Below are positions 45,069-55,136 of a stretch of 64,000 nt of DNA, one piece after another. Source of the DNA: Bacillota bacterium. Lineage in GTDB: Bacteria > Bacillota > Clostridia > Tissierellales > Sedimentibacteraceae. How positions within the stretch are numbered: the first letter of the stretch is position 1; each line of letters begins with the position of its first letter. The stretch is taken from assembly GCA_023425285.1 (NCBI GenBank), contig JAFACY010000283.1:1-64000 (forward strand), read 5' to 3'. The position numbers were made by a program, and so were the translations under genes. The notes under the pieces are model-generated. The model was not told the DNA's origin and did not search any database. It saw only the letters and a list, made by a program, of their open reading frames with translations.

Positions 45069-45084
45069 GGATATATGACATACA

Positions 45085-45110
45085 AAAAGGTCGTATTTCT
45101 ACGACCTTTT
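45085..45110 (-). terminator. HU gene terminator
   Basis: 11-bp stem AAAAGGTCGTA/TACGACCTTTT around a 4-nt loop, ending in T on both strands. Confidence 0.85.
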
Positions 45111-45117
45111 ACTCTTA

Positions 45118-45393
45118 CTAATTAACTGCTTCTTTTAAGGATTTTCCTGCTTTGAATACAGGTGCTTTTGATGCTGGTATTTCTATTGTTTCGCCAGGAT
45201 TTCTAGGATTTCTTCCTTGTCTTTCTTTTCTGTCTCTAACTTCAAAAGTTCCGAATCCAACTAATTGAACTTTGCCGCCTGCAACTAATTCATCTTTTAT
45301 AGTTTCCATGAATCCGTTCAATGCTTTTTCAGCATCCTTTTTAGTAAAACCAGTTTTTTCTGCAACACTTGCTATTAATTCAGCTTTATTCAT
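45118..45393 (-). CDS. hup: DNA-binding protein HU
   Basis: 91 residues, the HU length. MNKAELIASVAEKTGFTKKD, then FGTFEVRDRKERQGRNPRNP with the DNA-binding arm and the conserved Pro. It bends and compacts DNA as a dimer. It sits beside yabN/mazG, as in many clostridia and bacilli. Confidence 0.97.
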   Translation of the reverse strand: MNKAELIASVAEKTGFTKKDAEKALNGFMETIKDELVAGGKVQLVGFGTFEVRDRKERQGRNPRNPGETIEIPASKAPVFKAGKSLKEAVN

Positions 45394-45429
45394 TATAACC
45401 CTCCTTAATTGATTCTTTTGTTTTTTTAT

Positions 45430-46872
45430 CTAAATTCCTAAATGGAACTTTGATTCTTCCCATAGCTCATCCATTTCTTTCAGAGTCATTTGTTTTAAAT
45501 CTTTTTCAGCATGATTTTCAATATATTCAAATCTGTTTATAAATTTGTTGATCGTCCTGTTCAACGCCACGTCAGGATTTATATTTACAAAACGTGCAAG
45601 ATTGACCAGAGCAAACAGCAAATCTCCGAACTCGCTCTCCATTTTATGTTCGTCATGATTTTTGTACTCATCAATGAATTCAAGAAGCTCTTCCTTTATT
45701 TTTTCGATTGCTCCCTCTGCATCAGGCCAATCGAAGCCTACATCCGCAGCTCTCTTCTGTATCTTGAAGCTTCTGCTCAGTGTGGATAACGATTTTGGTA
45801 CATCCTTTAAATTGTCTGTATATGTGCTTAGCTTCTTTTGCTCAGCCTTTGAAGCTTCCCAGCTTTCGAGTGCCTCATCGGCATTATCAGCCTTTACGTC
45901 TCCAAATACATGAGGATGACGAAAGTACATTTTACTGCACAGATTGTTCAGAATGTCATTGAAGTTAAAATATCCGTCTTCGCTGCCAAGCTCCGCATGA
46001 AACACCACCTGAAACAGCAAATCACCAAGCTCTTCAATTAAATTGTCCATGTCATCGTTATCAATTGCATCCACAACTTCGTATGCTTCTTCTATAACAT
46101 GCTGTCTGATGGATTGATGAGTTTGCTTCATGTCCCATGGGCAACCGTCGGGTCCCCTCAAAATCTTGACAATTCTTAACAGATTATCAATATTATACAC
46201 TGTCTTTTTTGAAATATCAATAGGCATAATGCAAAAATAGGTTGAAAATCCATATTTTTTTTCTTGATCAAGCATGTAGAGAGGTATATTTATAACTTTT
46301 TCATCCAATACATCTATATTTAATACATCAGTTGTATCCGGATACGTCTCCATGAGCTTCAGCTTGATGGATGAAGCTATTTCCTCATCGTTAATCTGAG
46401 TTATGATATTCATGGAATTTACGTCAAAGGAATATTCATCCGCCTCCAGGCAGTCTATTATCTTTATGGATTTATAATCGGTGCAACCTGATAATTTTAT
46501 GCACTTGTCAAGAAAGCTCATTCCATCAATTATTATTATATTAATTTTGTCCTTATATTCATTTAATAGCTTTTTTGTTACAATATCCCCATAATAAGGA
46601 CTTCCTGCTGTACAATAATTAATTTTTTTATGCTGTTTTGATTGTTCTATTATATTATCGGTTATTTTTTCATAAACTTCATCAAAAGTTTCAAATTTTT
46701 CAAAAAAATTATCAAAACTTTCAATTTTTATTTTTTTTCTCAGCTCATTTACGATAGGGTGCCTTTCCGTCCTTACAAATGTAGGTATGTTTTCATTCAA
46801 CGCATTGTATGCCTTTATCGTAAGGTCGTCAATGCTGCCGGCACCCAGACCGATTATCTGTATTGTGTTCAT
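45430..46872 (-). CDS. mazG: YabN-type fusion: tetrapyrrole methylase-like plus MazG pyrophosphohydrolase
   Basis: 480 residues. Residues 1-220 are a SAM-dependent tetrapyrrole methylase-like domain (IIGLGAGSIDDLTIKAYNAL, TAGSPYYGD). Residues 230-480 are a two-part MazG: LRGPDGCPWDMKQTH, metal-binding EEAYE and EELGD, then a second unit with EELLEF and EFGDLLFALVN. MazG hydrolyses nucleoside triphosphates to monophosphates. The gene stops 2 bp after the previous flippase stop region and precedes HU. Confidence 0.92.
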   Translation of the reverse strand: MNTIQIIGLGAGSIDDLTIKAYNALNENIPTFVRTERHPIVNELRKKIKIESFDNFFEKFETFDEVYEKITDNIIEQSKQHKKINYCTAGSPYYGDIVTKKLLNEYKDKINIIIIDGMSFLDKCIKLSGCTDYKSIKIIDCLEADEYSFDVNSMNIITQINDEEIASSIKLKLMETYPDTTDVLNIDVLDEKVINIPLYMLDQEKKYGFSTYFCIMPIDISKKTVYNIDNLLRIVKILRGPDGCPWDMKQTHQSIRQHVIEEAYEVVDAIDNDDMDNLIEELGDLLFQVVFHAELGSEDGYFNFNDILNNLCSKMYFRHPHVFGDVKADNADEALESWEASKAEQKKLSTYTDNLKDVPKSLSTLSRSFKIQKRAADVGFDWPDAEGAIEKIKEELLEFIDEYKNHDEHKMESEFGDLLFALVNLARFVNINPDVALNRTINKFINRFEYIENHAEKDLKQMTLKEMDELWEESKFHLGI

Positions 46873-46873
46873 T

Positions 46874-48466
46874 TTATTTCCTCACAAATCTTTGCAGTTT
46901 TTCTCCCTTTGGTATCAGTTCCAAATCCTCTTTAGTAATGGCTCCCGTCAGGAACAGGCATATAACGTATACTATACCTGCCACTGCTATCGCACTCAAT
47001 GTGGCTAAGTTACGGCTTGTAAACATGGATTCAAATACCCTGAAGGATACAGCCGTTGCTGCTGACATTACTGCTGTTGACAATAATGGCCTTGCAGTTA
47101 TCTGTACAAAGTTAATTCTTACTTTAGTATTGTTTATATCAAACCAGTTCAGTACGGCAACGGCAAGATAAGCTATCATGGTGCTTATTGCTGCACCTTT
47201 GATGTTGATTGAAGGGATTCCAATCAATATATACGATAAAATTACTTTTATAACTAAGCCGATGGCTAAATTTTTAACCGGATGAAACTGTTTGTCTATG
47301 GATTGAAGTATTGCTGTAAATGCCTGAACAACAGTGAGGAAAATAACGCTTATAGCTAATATTTCTAAAAGTGCTCCTGAACTGGCATGTGTTTCGGGTC
47401 CCAACGAAGGATACAGCAGAGCGATAATCGGTTCTGCCAGTAAAAGCAAACCCATTCCACAGGGAAGCCCTATTATCAATGACATTTTTACACCTGCATT
47501 TGCGGTTACATTAAGCTTGTTTGTCTGTTTTTTGGTAAACGCCTCCGTAATTGCGGGGACCATGCTCATGGCAACAGCGGTTGAAAAAACCTGAGGGAAA
47601 TTAATCAGAGTTTGTGCAGTTCCGCTAAGCTCACCAAACATATCAGTATATTGTTTAACCGTGTAGCCTAGAGCCGCAAGGCGGTTTGAAACTATGAACG
47701 AGTCCATGTTGCCCATGAGAGGTGCAATTGAAGCACCTATGGTAATGGGAACAGCTATGTACAGAAGCTTTTTTACTATATCACTGACAGGCTCTGTCTT
47801 GTTATTTTTTGAAATCTTGATTTCTTCCTTAATATTTTTCCTGCTTAAGAAAAATATAATGTAAATAAGTATGAGAGCTGCAACTCCTCCTGCTGATGCT
47901 CCGAAGGTAGCACCTGCGGCCGCCTCCTCGAGACCTCTGCCAACAAACGCATATGCCAGATACAACCCAACAGCCACTCTGAACAGCTGCTCAATTATCT
48001 GTGAAATCGCTATGGGAGTCATGTTCTGCATACCCTGGAAAAATCCTCTGAAGGCAGATAATAAAGGAACCGCAAACAGTGCGGGAACCAATGCAAGCAT
48101 TGAATAATAAGAGCCCGGATAGCCTATAAAGCTCACTATGCTTCTTGCGAAAATCAATATAAGCAGGGATGAAACCAGACCTATGAGAAACAATCCCCAA
48201 AGAGATACTTTGTATACCTGGTATGCTCCCTCATAATTCTGAAGAGCTCTTTTTTCCGACACTATTTTTGCTATTGCCGTAGGAAATCCCGACAAAGACA
48301 CAACTAACAATAAATTATATATATTATAGGCAGGTTGATAATAACCTATTCCTTCTGTTCCGATTAAATTTGTTAACGGTATTCTGTATATTGCTCCCAA
48401 TATCTTTACAAATAATCCGGCTATACCTAATATCGCAGCACCCTTAATAAAATTTTCCTTAGACAT
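46874..48466 (-). CDS. Polysaccharide flippase, SpoVB/YabM-like (MATE/MVF fold)
   Basis: 530 residues from ATG at 48,466 with AAAGG upstream. Fourteen or so membrane helices; N-terminal KGAAILGIAGLFVKILGAIYRIPL and a YQPAYNIYNLLLVVSLSGFP segment are typical of SpoVB/YabM in Firmicutes. It likely flips lipid-linked wall precursors. One base separates its stop from the mazG start. Confidence 0.88.
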   Translation of the reverse strand: MSKENFIKGAAILGIAGLFVKILGAIYRIPLTNLIGTEGIGYYQPAYNIYNLLLVVSLSGFPTAIAKIVSEKRALQNYEGAYQVYKVSLWGLFLIGLVSSLLILIFARSIVSFIGYPGSYYSMLALVPALFAVPLLSAFRGFFQGMQNMTPIAISQIIEQLFRVAVGLYLAYAFVGRGLEEAAAGATFGASAGGVAALILIYIIFFLSRKNIKEEIKISKNNKTEPVSDIVKKLLYIAVPITIGASIAPLMGNMDSFIVSNRLAALGYTVKQYTDMFGELSGTAQTLINFPQVFSTAVAMSMVPAITEAFTKKQTNKLNVTANAGVKMSLIIGLPCGMGLLLLAEPIIALLYPSLGPETHASSGALLEILAISVIFLTVVQAFTAILQSIDKQFHPVKNLAIGLVIKVILSYILIGIPSINIKGAAISTMIAYLAVAVLNWFDINNTKVRINFVQITARPLLSTAVMSAATAVSFRVFESMFTSRNLATLSAIAVAGIVYVICLFLTGAITKEDLELIPKGEKLQRFVRK

Positions 48467-48539
48467 GATAAATCCTTTCTTATCTACTGATATTATTTTT
48501 TTATATATTAACACATTAATGTTTGTTTTTCCTTAGCAG

Positions 48540-48665
48540 AAAAATGCATCAAATTTATTTGCTCACTATCGTTCGCACAAATTTGGCATTTTATGCATTA
48601 GACCTACCGCCATTTTTCAGAAAAGACACTCTGAAAAATGGGGTTAGGGCTTAAATTTTTAACCA
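48540..48665. repeat. Palindromic block in the 48,467-48,789 gap
   Basis: This non-coding 323-bp gap has two nested inverted repeats: an imperfect one around TTTGCTCACTATCGTTCGCA (48,548-48,600) and a perfect 12-bp stem CCATTTTTCAGA/TCTGAAAAATGG (48,610-48,641). Part of the first resembles 30,005-30,030. It could be a small repeat element or end structures of the two flanking transcripts. The last 60 bp hold a recD2 promoter with extended -10 TGGTATAAT. Confidence 0.45.
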
Positions 48666-48789
48666 ATTGACCTTAGTATATTATCACAGTTTTTTAATTA
48701 ATAAAAGAAAAATTTGTAATCTGATATTATTTTATCGCATTACTTTTATTTTATGGTATAATTTTGCTATGTCAGACTAAGGAGATCAT

Positions 48790-51033
48790 ATGGAAGATTT
48801 AAAAGGTATGATTGTGGAAACAATTTTCAGAAACGATGAAAACGGATATACGGTTGCTGTAATGGAAACAGAGGATGAGGTTCTGACTCTGACGGGAACC
48901 TTCGGTACCGACATTGCCGGAGAAACTGTCATCGTATACGGAAAAAGAGTTAAGCATCCTAAATACGGCGAGCAATTTCAGGCAGAAATGTACGAAACCG
49001 TCATTCCTTCAAATATTGATGAGATAGAAAATTATTTGGGCTCCGGCTTAATCAAGGGTATAGGAAGCTCCACCGCTAAAAAGATAGTAGAGCTGTTTAA
49101 GGAGGATTCCTTTGACATAATTCAGAACCATCCGGAAAAATTAATGGAAATTGAAGGTATAGGCAAAAAAAAAGCACTGCTGATTTCTGAAAGCTTTACG
49201 GAGCATGCGGATATCAGGGAAATAATGATGTTTTTGCAAAGCCACGATATAAGCACGGGATACAGTGTTAAAATATATAAGAAATACGAAAAAAATACTA
49301 TCAAGGTAATAACCGAAAACCCCTACAAACTTTCGGAGGATATATACGGTATAGGCTTTAAGCTTGCTGATAAAATAGCAGGCTCCATCGGTATTGAGAA
49401 AAAATCTCCCTACAGAATTTCCTCAGGCATACGATATGCACTTATAGAATATTCCCTCAGAGGTCACACCTACATGCCCTATGAGCTGCTGACCAATGCA
49501 ACCATGAAGCTGCTGGAAATTGCCAGAGAAGACGTTGAGGATGAAATGCGCAACATGGCATTTACCGAAAAAATACATATAGAAACAATAAACGGCGAAA
49601 GAGCGGTATATTACTTACCCTACCATACGGCAGAGGTCAATGTATGCAAGGAGCTGATCAATCTTGCGTCTGTTGATTTCAGCATGAGTGAGGAGGACAT
49701 AATCCCATATCTTGAAAGGGTCGAAAGTTCAACCTCCATGAGCCTGTCTGATATGCAAAAGGAAGCCATATTGCAATCCATTATAAACGGCGTAACGGTA
49801 ATAACAGGCGGTCCGGGTACAGGAAAAACAACCATAATTCTTTCCATTATTGAAATATTTGAAAGCATGTACAAGACCGTATTTCTTTGTGCTCCAACGG
49901 GAAGAGCGGCAAAGCGCATAACAGAGTCCACAGGCAGAGAAGCAAAGACTATCCACAGGATGCTCGAATACAGCTACGGTGAAATTGACAGCAATCTGGC
50001 TTTTAATAAAAACGAAAACTCTCCGCTCGATTGTGACGTGGTAATAATAGATGAAATGTCAATGGTCGATATTTTACTTATGAATAATCTGCTTAAAGCC
50101 TTAAAAAAAGGGACCCGGCTTGTGCTTGTTGGAGATGTGGATCAGCTTCCCTCAGTTGGTGCAGGCAACGTATTGTCTGATATCATAAGCTCAGACACCA
50201 TTAAAACAATACGCCTCGACACTATATTCCGTCAATCTGCCGGAAGCATGATAGTACAGAATGCACACCGCATAAACAAGGGTGAGATGCCCGTATACAA
50301 CAAGCAAAATACGGACTTCTTCTTTATGAGGGAGGATGAGGACGATATTGTGGATGTCATAGTTGATTTGTATGTCAACCGTCTGCCTTCGAGATATGAT
50401 TACAATCCCATGAGAGATATTCAGATTCTGTCTCCCATGAAAAAGGGGGATGCTGGAGTTGCCGAGCTTAATATTAAGCTTCAGGCCGCCATAAATCCGC
50501 CTGCAAAGCATAAGAAGGAAAAAGTATTTGGTAAGTATATTTTCAGAGTCGGCGACAAGGTCATGCAGATAAAAAATAATTATCAGGCGCAGTGGACTGC
50601 GCAAACTCCTTCGGGAAAGACCGTCACAGGTGAAGGAATCTATAACGGCGACATCGGATTCATAACCTTCATTGACGAGACTGAGCAGGAAATTTACGTG
50701 ACCTTTGATGAAGAAAAGGAAGTAATCTACCCCTTCAATCAATTGGATGAGCTCATACTGGCTTATGCCACCACAGTACACAAAAGCCAGGGAAGCGAAT
50801 TTCCCGTCATTATCATGCCCATAGTCTGGGGACCACCCATGCTGCTGACCCGTAACCTGTTTTATACGGCGATTACAAGGGCAAGGAAATTAGTTGTGCT
50901 GGTGGGCATAGAAAAATATATGCTGGATATGATTAACAACAATAAAATCGACAAAAGATATTCTGCGCTTAATTACAGATTGGAATCCTTGGTTTCCAAC
51001 TACAGGATGCTGTCGGAGGGGTTGTTTGAATGA
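48790..51033 (+). CDS. recD2: ATP-dependent RecD2-like DNA helicase
   Basis: 747 residues. N-terminal OB-like and helix-hairpin-helix region, Walker A GGPGTGKTT near residue 340, DEMSMVD (motif II) and LVLVGDVDQLPSVGAG (motif III), then YATTVHKSQGSEFP in the 2B/C-terminal domain. RecD2 is a 5'-3' helicase outside RecBCD. ATG at 48,790 follows AAGGAG. Stop overlaps comF (ATGA). Confidence 0.95.
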   Translation: MEDLKGMIVETIFRNDENGYTVAVMETEDEVLTLTGTFGTDIAGETVIVYGKRVKHPKYGEQFQAEMYETVIPSNIDEIENYLGSGLIKGIGSSTAKKIVELFKEDSFDIIQNHPEKLMEIEGIGKKKALLISESFTEHADIREIMMFLQSHDISTGYSVKIYKKYEKNTIKVITENPYKLSEDIYGIGFKLADKIAGSIGIEKKSPYRISSGIRYALIEYSLRGHTYMPYELLTNATMKLLEIAREDVEDEMRNMAFTEKIHIETINGERAVYYLPYHTAEVNVCKELINLASVDFSMSEEDIIPYLERVESSTSMSLSDMQKEAILQSIINGVTVITGGPGTGKTTIILSIIEIFESMYKTVFLCAPTGRAAKRITESTGREAKTIHRMLEYSYGEIDSNLAFNKNENSPLDCDVVIIDEMSMVDILLMNNLLKALKKGTRLVLVGDVDQLPSVGAGNVLSDIISSDTIKTIRLDTIFRQSAGSMIVQNAHRINKGEMPVYNKQNTDFFFMREDEDDIVDVIVDLYVNRLPSRYDYNPMRDIQILSPMKKGDAGVAELNIKLQAAINPPAKHKKEKVFGKYIFRVGDKVMQIKNNYQAQWTAQTPSGKTVTGEGIYNGDIGFITFIDETEQEIYVTFDEEKEVIYPFNQLDELILAYATTVHKSQGSEFPVIIMPIVWGPPMLLTRNLFYTAITRARKLVVLVGIEKYMLDMINNNKIDKRYSALNYRLESLVSNYRMLSEGLFE

Positions 51034-51764
51034 AAAAATATGCGGATTCTTTTTTGGAGCTTATTTATCCCGAAAAAAACACATGCTTCATATGTGAGAA
51101 ATATGATGAAGAAATCGGAGAAAGCTACATATGCCGGGACTGTGAAAGAAGGATTAAGAAAATTGTTCCGCCGGTATGTATCAAATGCTCAAAGCCGATC
51201 GACCATCACAAGTCCACTGAGCTTTGCAGGGAATGCAGCAGTGAAGAAAAATATTTTGAAGCATCCAGATCCGTGTATGCCTACGAAGGTATCATTAAAA
51301 ATGCAATCTACAATTACAAATATTATAACAAGCCGTATTTCTTCAAGCTGTTTGGCAATATGATGCTTGATTATATTAAAAAAGAAAATTATTCTGACTA
51401 TGATTATGTACTGTCTGTTCCTCTTCACCGCTCTAAATTGCTCCAAAGAGGATACAATCAATCAGAGCTGATGGCAAGATACATTGCAAAAAACTTATCG
51501 CTTCCATACGTTGACGGACTGAAAAGAATTAAGAAAACGGAAAAGCAAAGCGAACAAAGCAGGCATGAACGAAGAAAAAATTTAAAGGATGCCTTTGCGA
51601 TAAAAGCATCCTTTAATAATCATAATAATATTGATAAAATAATTAACAGTTCTGTTCTTCTGGTTGATGACATATACACAACAGGCTCCACTGTCAATGC
51701 ATGCTCAAGAGTCTTAATAGATTATGGAGTGAAAAAAGTATATGTTATGACAATAGCACGTTAA
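51030..51764 (+). CDS. comF: ComF-family phosphoribosyltransferase-like protein
   Basis: 244 residues. N-terminal zinc finger with CFICEKYDEE, CRDCERR, CIKCSKP and LCREC; C-terminal PRT domain with VLLVDDIYTTGSTVNAC, the PRPP-binding loop. ComF is needed for DNA uptake in naturally competent bacteria. Coupled to recD2. Its stop overlaps the convergent cyclo-ligase by 4 bases. Confidence 0.92.
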   Translation: MKKYADSFLELIYPEKNTCFICEKYDEEIGESYICRDCERRIKKIVPPVCIKCSKPIDHHKSTELCRECSSEEKYFEASRSVYAYEGIIKNAIYNYKYYNKPYFFKLFGNMMLDYIKKENYSDYDYVLSVPLHRSKLLQRGYNQSELMARYIAKNLSLPYVDGLKRIKKTEKQSEQSRHERRKNLKDAFAIKASFNNHNNIDKIINSSVLLVDDIYTTGSTVNACSRVLIDYGVKKVYVMTIAR

Positions 51765-52327
51765 ACTATCGTTCTTTCTTCAGTTATTATCATATCCATC
51801 TTCACGTCATGGGGTTCGGTCGGTACACAGTCCACTACCTGAAATTCGTATGCAACCGCTATGATGGCCGCATCTTTTCTTTTTCTTCCCAGTATTCTGT
51901 CGTAGTAGCCCTTACCGAAGCCTATACGGTTTAAGTCTTCGTCAAATACCACTCCCGGAGCTATTATCAAATCCAGTTCCTCAGTCCTTACCTGTTTTAC
52001 TTTTTCTAATAAGGGCTCATAATATCCAAATGAATTTAAAACCATATCATCCTTCAGACTTTTTATTTCCGAGGGTATTATTTCCGTATCTCTGGTGTTC
52101 GTATATGGTATGACAACCCTCTTGCCTTCAGACAGCATTCTTTCTATCAGCCCATGTGTATTCACTTCATTTTTAAATGACATGTAAACAAACACTACCT
52201 TGCTGTTTTTATATGCGTCAAGGGAAGTAAGCCTGTCCATAATAGTCTTGCTTTTGTTTTCTGCTTCCTCTGTATTCAGTCCGTTTCTCAGGCTGAGTAT
52301 TTTTTTTCTTAATTCTGCCTTATCCAT
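51761..52327 (-). CDS. 5-formyltetrahydrofolate cyclo-ligase
   Basis: 188 residues, family length. MDKAELRKKILSLRNGL with the ATP-binding start and the conserved GFGKGYYDRIL near residue 132. It converts 5-formyl-THF to 5,10-methenyl-THF. The M50 gene precedes it by 8 bp in the same direction. Confidence 0.93.
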   Translation of the reverse strand: MDKAELRKKILSLRNGLNTEEAENKSKTIMDRLTSLDAYKNSKVVFVYMSFKNEVNTHGLIERMLSEGKRVVIPYTNTRDTEIIPSEIKSLKDDMVLNSFGYYEPLLEKVKQVRTEELDLIIAPGVVFDEDLNRIGFGKGYYDRILGRKRKDAAIIAVAYEFQVVDCVPTEPHDVKMDMIITEERTIV

Positions 52328-52335
52328 AATTTCTC

Positions 52336-52953
52336 CTAAAAGAATATAGAAATTAAAAAATTAAATAAAAATGTTATGGGCGGCGTAATAATTCTTCCGA
52401 CTCCTCTGAAAACAATTATCAGAAGCATTGCAAAACGAAGCTGATCGTAATATTTGTAATAGAAGTTCCATACTCTTGCACCGCCTATGCTGCCTAAAAT
52501 GTGATGCCCGTCAAGGGGCGGTATGGGTATCAGGTTAAATACCATCAGCACAAGGTTAATCCACACTGTGCTTTTCAAAACCTCTATCAAAATCTGAGTT
52601 GTAACAGTGTATGGCATGTACATATACGTAAGCTTCATCAGCCCGACAAATATAAAGGCTATGAGAAAGTTAGCCAATGGACCGGCAATTGAAACTATTG
52701 CGTCGTCTCTACGAGGATTATTAAAATTTCTGCTGTTTATCATTACAGGTTTAGCCCATCCGAAGCCAAACAAAAGCAGACACAAAAATCCCATAGGGTC
52801 CAAATGCTTCACCGGGTTTAATGTCAATCTGCCCTGCATAAGCGGCGTATCATCACCCATTTTTACGGCTGCATAGCCATGTGCAAACTCATGTATAGAA
52901 ATCCCCAGCAATATGCCGGGAAGTACTAATAATTTTCCCATTAAGTAATCCAT
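52336..52953 (-). CDS. Site-2 protease family (M50) membrane metalloprotease
   Basis: 205 residues. Zinc-binding HEFAH (HExxH) at residues 21-25 and the second metal site NLIPIPPLDGHHILG near residue 140. About five membrane helices. It cleaves within membranes; substrate unknown. This is the short family without PDZ domain, of the YwhC type. Confidence 0.9.
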   Translation of the reverse strand: MDYLMGKLLVLPGILLGISIHEFAHGYAAVKMGDDTPLMQGRLTLNPVKHLDPMGFLCLLLFGFGWAKPVMINSRNFNNPRRDDAIVSIAGPLANFLIAFIFVGLMKLTYMYMPYTVTTQILIEVLKSTVWINLVLMVFNLIPIPPLDGHHILGSIGGARVWNFYYKYYDQLRFAMLLIIVFRGVGRIITPPITFLFNFLISIFF

Positions 52954-53001
52954 ATTTCCTCCTGATTATATGATACAGGATAAAGCTTAAGAATATCTGA
53001 A

Positions 53002-54333
53002 TCAGTCCACGTAATCGGCGGTATCCTTCACCTTGTATACAATTGCCGTCTCCAGCCTGCGACCCTTGATTTCTGTAACCATTATTTTTAAGCCGTATTC
53101 TTCAAGCTCCATTGTACTTCCATCCTCAGGTATTATACCAAGCACTCCAAACACAAGCCCTCCGAATGTATCAAAATCATCGTCAGGCAGGCTTATATTA
53201 AGCTCAGCCGAAACATCCTCCAGATATGCAGAACCTTTTATCTTCCACGTGTCCGCATCTATCTTTTCAATAGATGGCGGCTCAGGATTCAGATAATCGT
53301 CGTCAAAATTACCGACAATTTGTTCAAGGAGGTCGTTCATTGTTATGACACCGCTCATACCGCCATATTCATCAAATACCACCGCAAAGTGATTCCTTGT
53401 TTTCTTCATATTCTGAAAAAGAACATCTGTCCTCACCGTTTCGGGCACATAGTAGGCTGATTTTATTGCCTTGTTCATAATATTTTCTCTTGATTTATCC
53501 TTAAGTCTGAAGTAATCCTTGACATTCAGTACGCCTATTATGTTGTCTGCGCTGCCGTCACAAACAGGATATCTTGAATGTCTGCTTTTAGTCATCTTTT
53601 GTGCCCACTCTTCATCTGTTTCATCCATCCATAGAATGGTTACCTCGGTTCTGTGAGTCATTACCTCTTCGGCTGTTTTATTGTCAAATTCAAAAACATT
53701 TTGAATCATTTGTTTTTCACTTTCGTTTATAGAGCCCTTTTCGCTTCCCACATCCACCATCATTCTTATATCTTCTTCGGTGACCTCTTCATCCTCTGAA
53801 TCAGGGTCTATTCCAATCAATCTTAGAATCCCGTTGGTAGAAGCCGTTAAAAGCCATACCAATGGTGAAAATATCCTGGAAATAAAATCTAAAAATCCGG
53901 ACATGAGCAATGCCAGTTTCTCAGCATTTTTCATACCGACTCTTTTTGGAACAAGCTCTCCGAATACAAGAGTAAAGTAGGAAAGTATCAATGTTATCAG
54001 AATAACCGAAATTGTATTGAATGTAGCTGCAGGAAAATCAAGACCGGTCTTTATCAGTAAGCTTGTAAGCCTGCTTGCAAAATTATCTGCAGCAAAGGCA
54101 CTTCCAAAGAAGCCTGCCAAAGTTATTCCTACCTGGATTACCGAAAGGAAATATGAAGGCTGCAATGTAAGTTTGCTTAACTTAATGGCACGCTTATCAC
54201 CCTCTGCCGCCATTTTGGCCATTCTGTTATCATTCATAGAAATAACGGCTATTTCTGCCGAAGCAAAAACAGCGTTTATAGAAATCAAAACTAATTGTAA
54301 AATAATAGGACCCCATATCGAGCCGTCTTCCAC
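53002..54333 (-). CDS. CorC/HlyC-type membrane protein (CNNM, CBS)
   Basis: 443 residues. N-terminal DUF21/CNNM membrane domain with about three or four helices (LVLISINAVFASAEIAVISM ... GELVPKRVGM), two CBS motifs (MTHRTEVTILWM, AIKSAYYVPETVRTDVLF) and C-terminal CorC_HlyC domain (TFGGLVFGVLGIIPEDG). Family members act in Mg2+ or Co2+ efflux. Stands alone. Confidence 0.9.
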   Translation of the reverse strand: MEDGSIWGPIILQLVLISINAVFASAEIAVISMNDNRMAKMAAEGDKRAIKLSKLTLQPSYFLSVIQVGITLAGFFGSAFAADNFASRLTSLLIKTGLDFPAATFNTISVILITLILSYFTLVFGELVPKRVGMKNAEKLALLMSGFLDFISRIFSPLVWLLTASTNGILRLIGIDPDSEDEEVTEEDIRMMVDVGSEKGSINESEKQMIQNVFEFDNKTAEEVMTHRTEVTILWMDETDEEWAQKMTKSRHSRYPVCDGSADNIIGVLNVKDYFRLKDKSRENIMNKAIKSAYYVPETVRTDVLFQNMKKTRNHFAVVFDEYGGMSGVITMNDLLEQIVGNFDDDYLNPEPPSIEKIDADTWKIKGSAYLEDVSAELNISLPDDDFDTFGGLVFGVLGIIPEDGSTMELEEYGLKIMVTEIKGRRLETAIVYKVKDTADYVD

Positions 54334-54506
54334 TAAAATATACCTCCTGAAAATCTTAAGTTATTACAAAAATGATACCATACATATTATATCCAGTCAA
54401 TATTCATTTATGACGGTACATTTTTCTGTGAATATTTCAATATTTTGTTGATATATTATAAGATATATTGTAAAATTATAGTAACTCTGAATACATGGAG
54501 GAAGAT

Positions 54507-55085
54507 ATGTTTCTTGAAGCATTGGTTTTAGGAATTGTTATAGGTTTATTGAGAAGAGGAAAAATTTCTCGTCTCGCCTATGTTCGTTTTAATTTCAAAT
54601 TTTTGATTTTTATATCTGCATTCCTTTATCTGGCTATAATCGTGATGAATTTAGGTCTCTTTGATTACAGTTCAAATTTATATTCAATATTTCTTTTAAT
54701 GACATATATATGCACAGGCTTGTTTTTAATAGCCAATTTAAACATGAGGTTCATGGCGATACCTTTGGTAGGTCTGGGATCAAACTTATTGGCATTCTTG
54801 GCAAACGGCTTTAAATTCCCCTTATCATCAGATGCAACAGCAAGACTGTACGGTACGGAAATACACGAACTGCTCAAAGGAGGCAAAATGTTATTTTTCA
54901 CTCCGGCAGAAACAGCGTCATTAAGCTTCTTAGGCAACGTTATTACTATCGGAAACTGGGTTATAGTAAGCATAGGAGATTTAATAGCTGCAATTGGGGT
55001 TATTATGGTGGTTCAGGCAATTATATCAGACAAATTTATCCAAAACAGAAACAGAATCACATTTTCAAAGGATATTTTACGATAA
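54507..55085 (+). CDS. DUF5317 membrane protein
   Basis: 192 residues from ATG at 54,507 (GGAGGA just before; the ATG at 54,495 has that site inside it). Four or five membrane helices with GIVIGLLRRGKISRLAYV at the start and a GNVITIGNWVIVSIGDLIAA motif late. The family is uncharacterised and common in Firmicutes. Ends at a terminator. Confidence 0.8.
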   Translation: MFLEALVLGIVIGLLRRGKISRLAYVRFNFKFLIFISAFLYLAIIVMNLGLFDYSSNLYSIFLLMTYICTGLFLIANLNMRFMAIPLVGLGSNLLAFLANGFKFPLSSDATARLYGTEIHELLKGGKMLFFTPAETASLSFLGNVITIGNWVIVSIGDLIAAIGVIMVVQAIISDKFIQNRNRITFSKDILR

Positions 55086-55094
55086 ATATAATAA

Positions 55095-55128
55095 AAAAGA
55101 ATGGTCGGTCAATCCAACCATTCTTTTA
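55095..55128 (+). terminator. Bidirectional terminator, DUF5317 and SPFH genes
   Basis: AAGAATGGT (55,097-55,105) pairs with ACCATTCTT (55,117-55,125), followed by T; A residues precede the stem, so it works in both directions. Confidence 0.8.
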
Positions 55129-55136
55129 TTTTCAAC

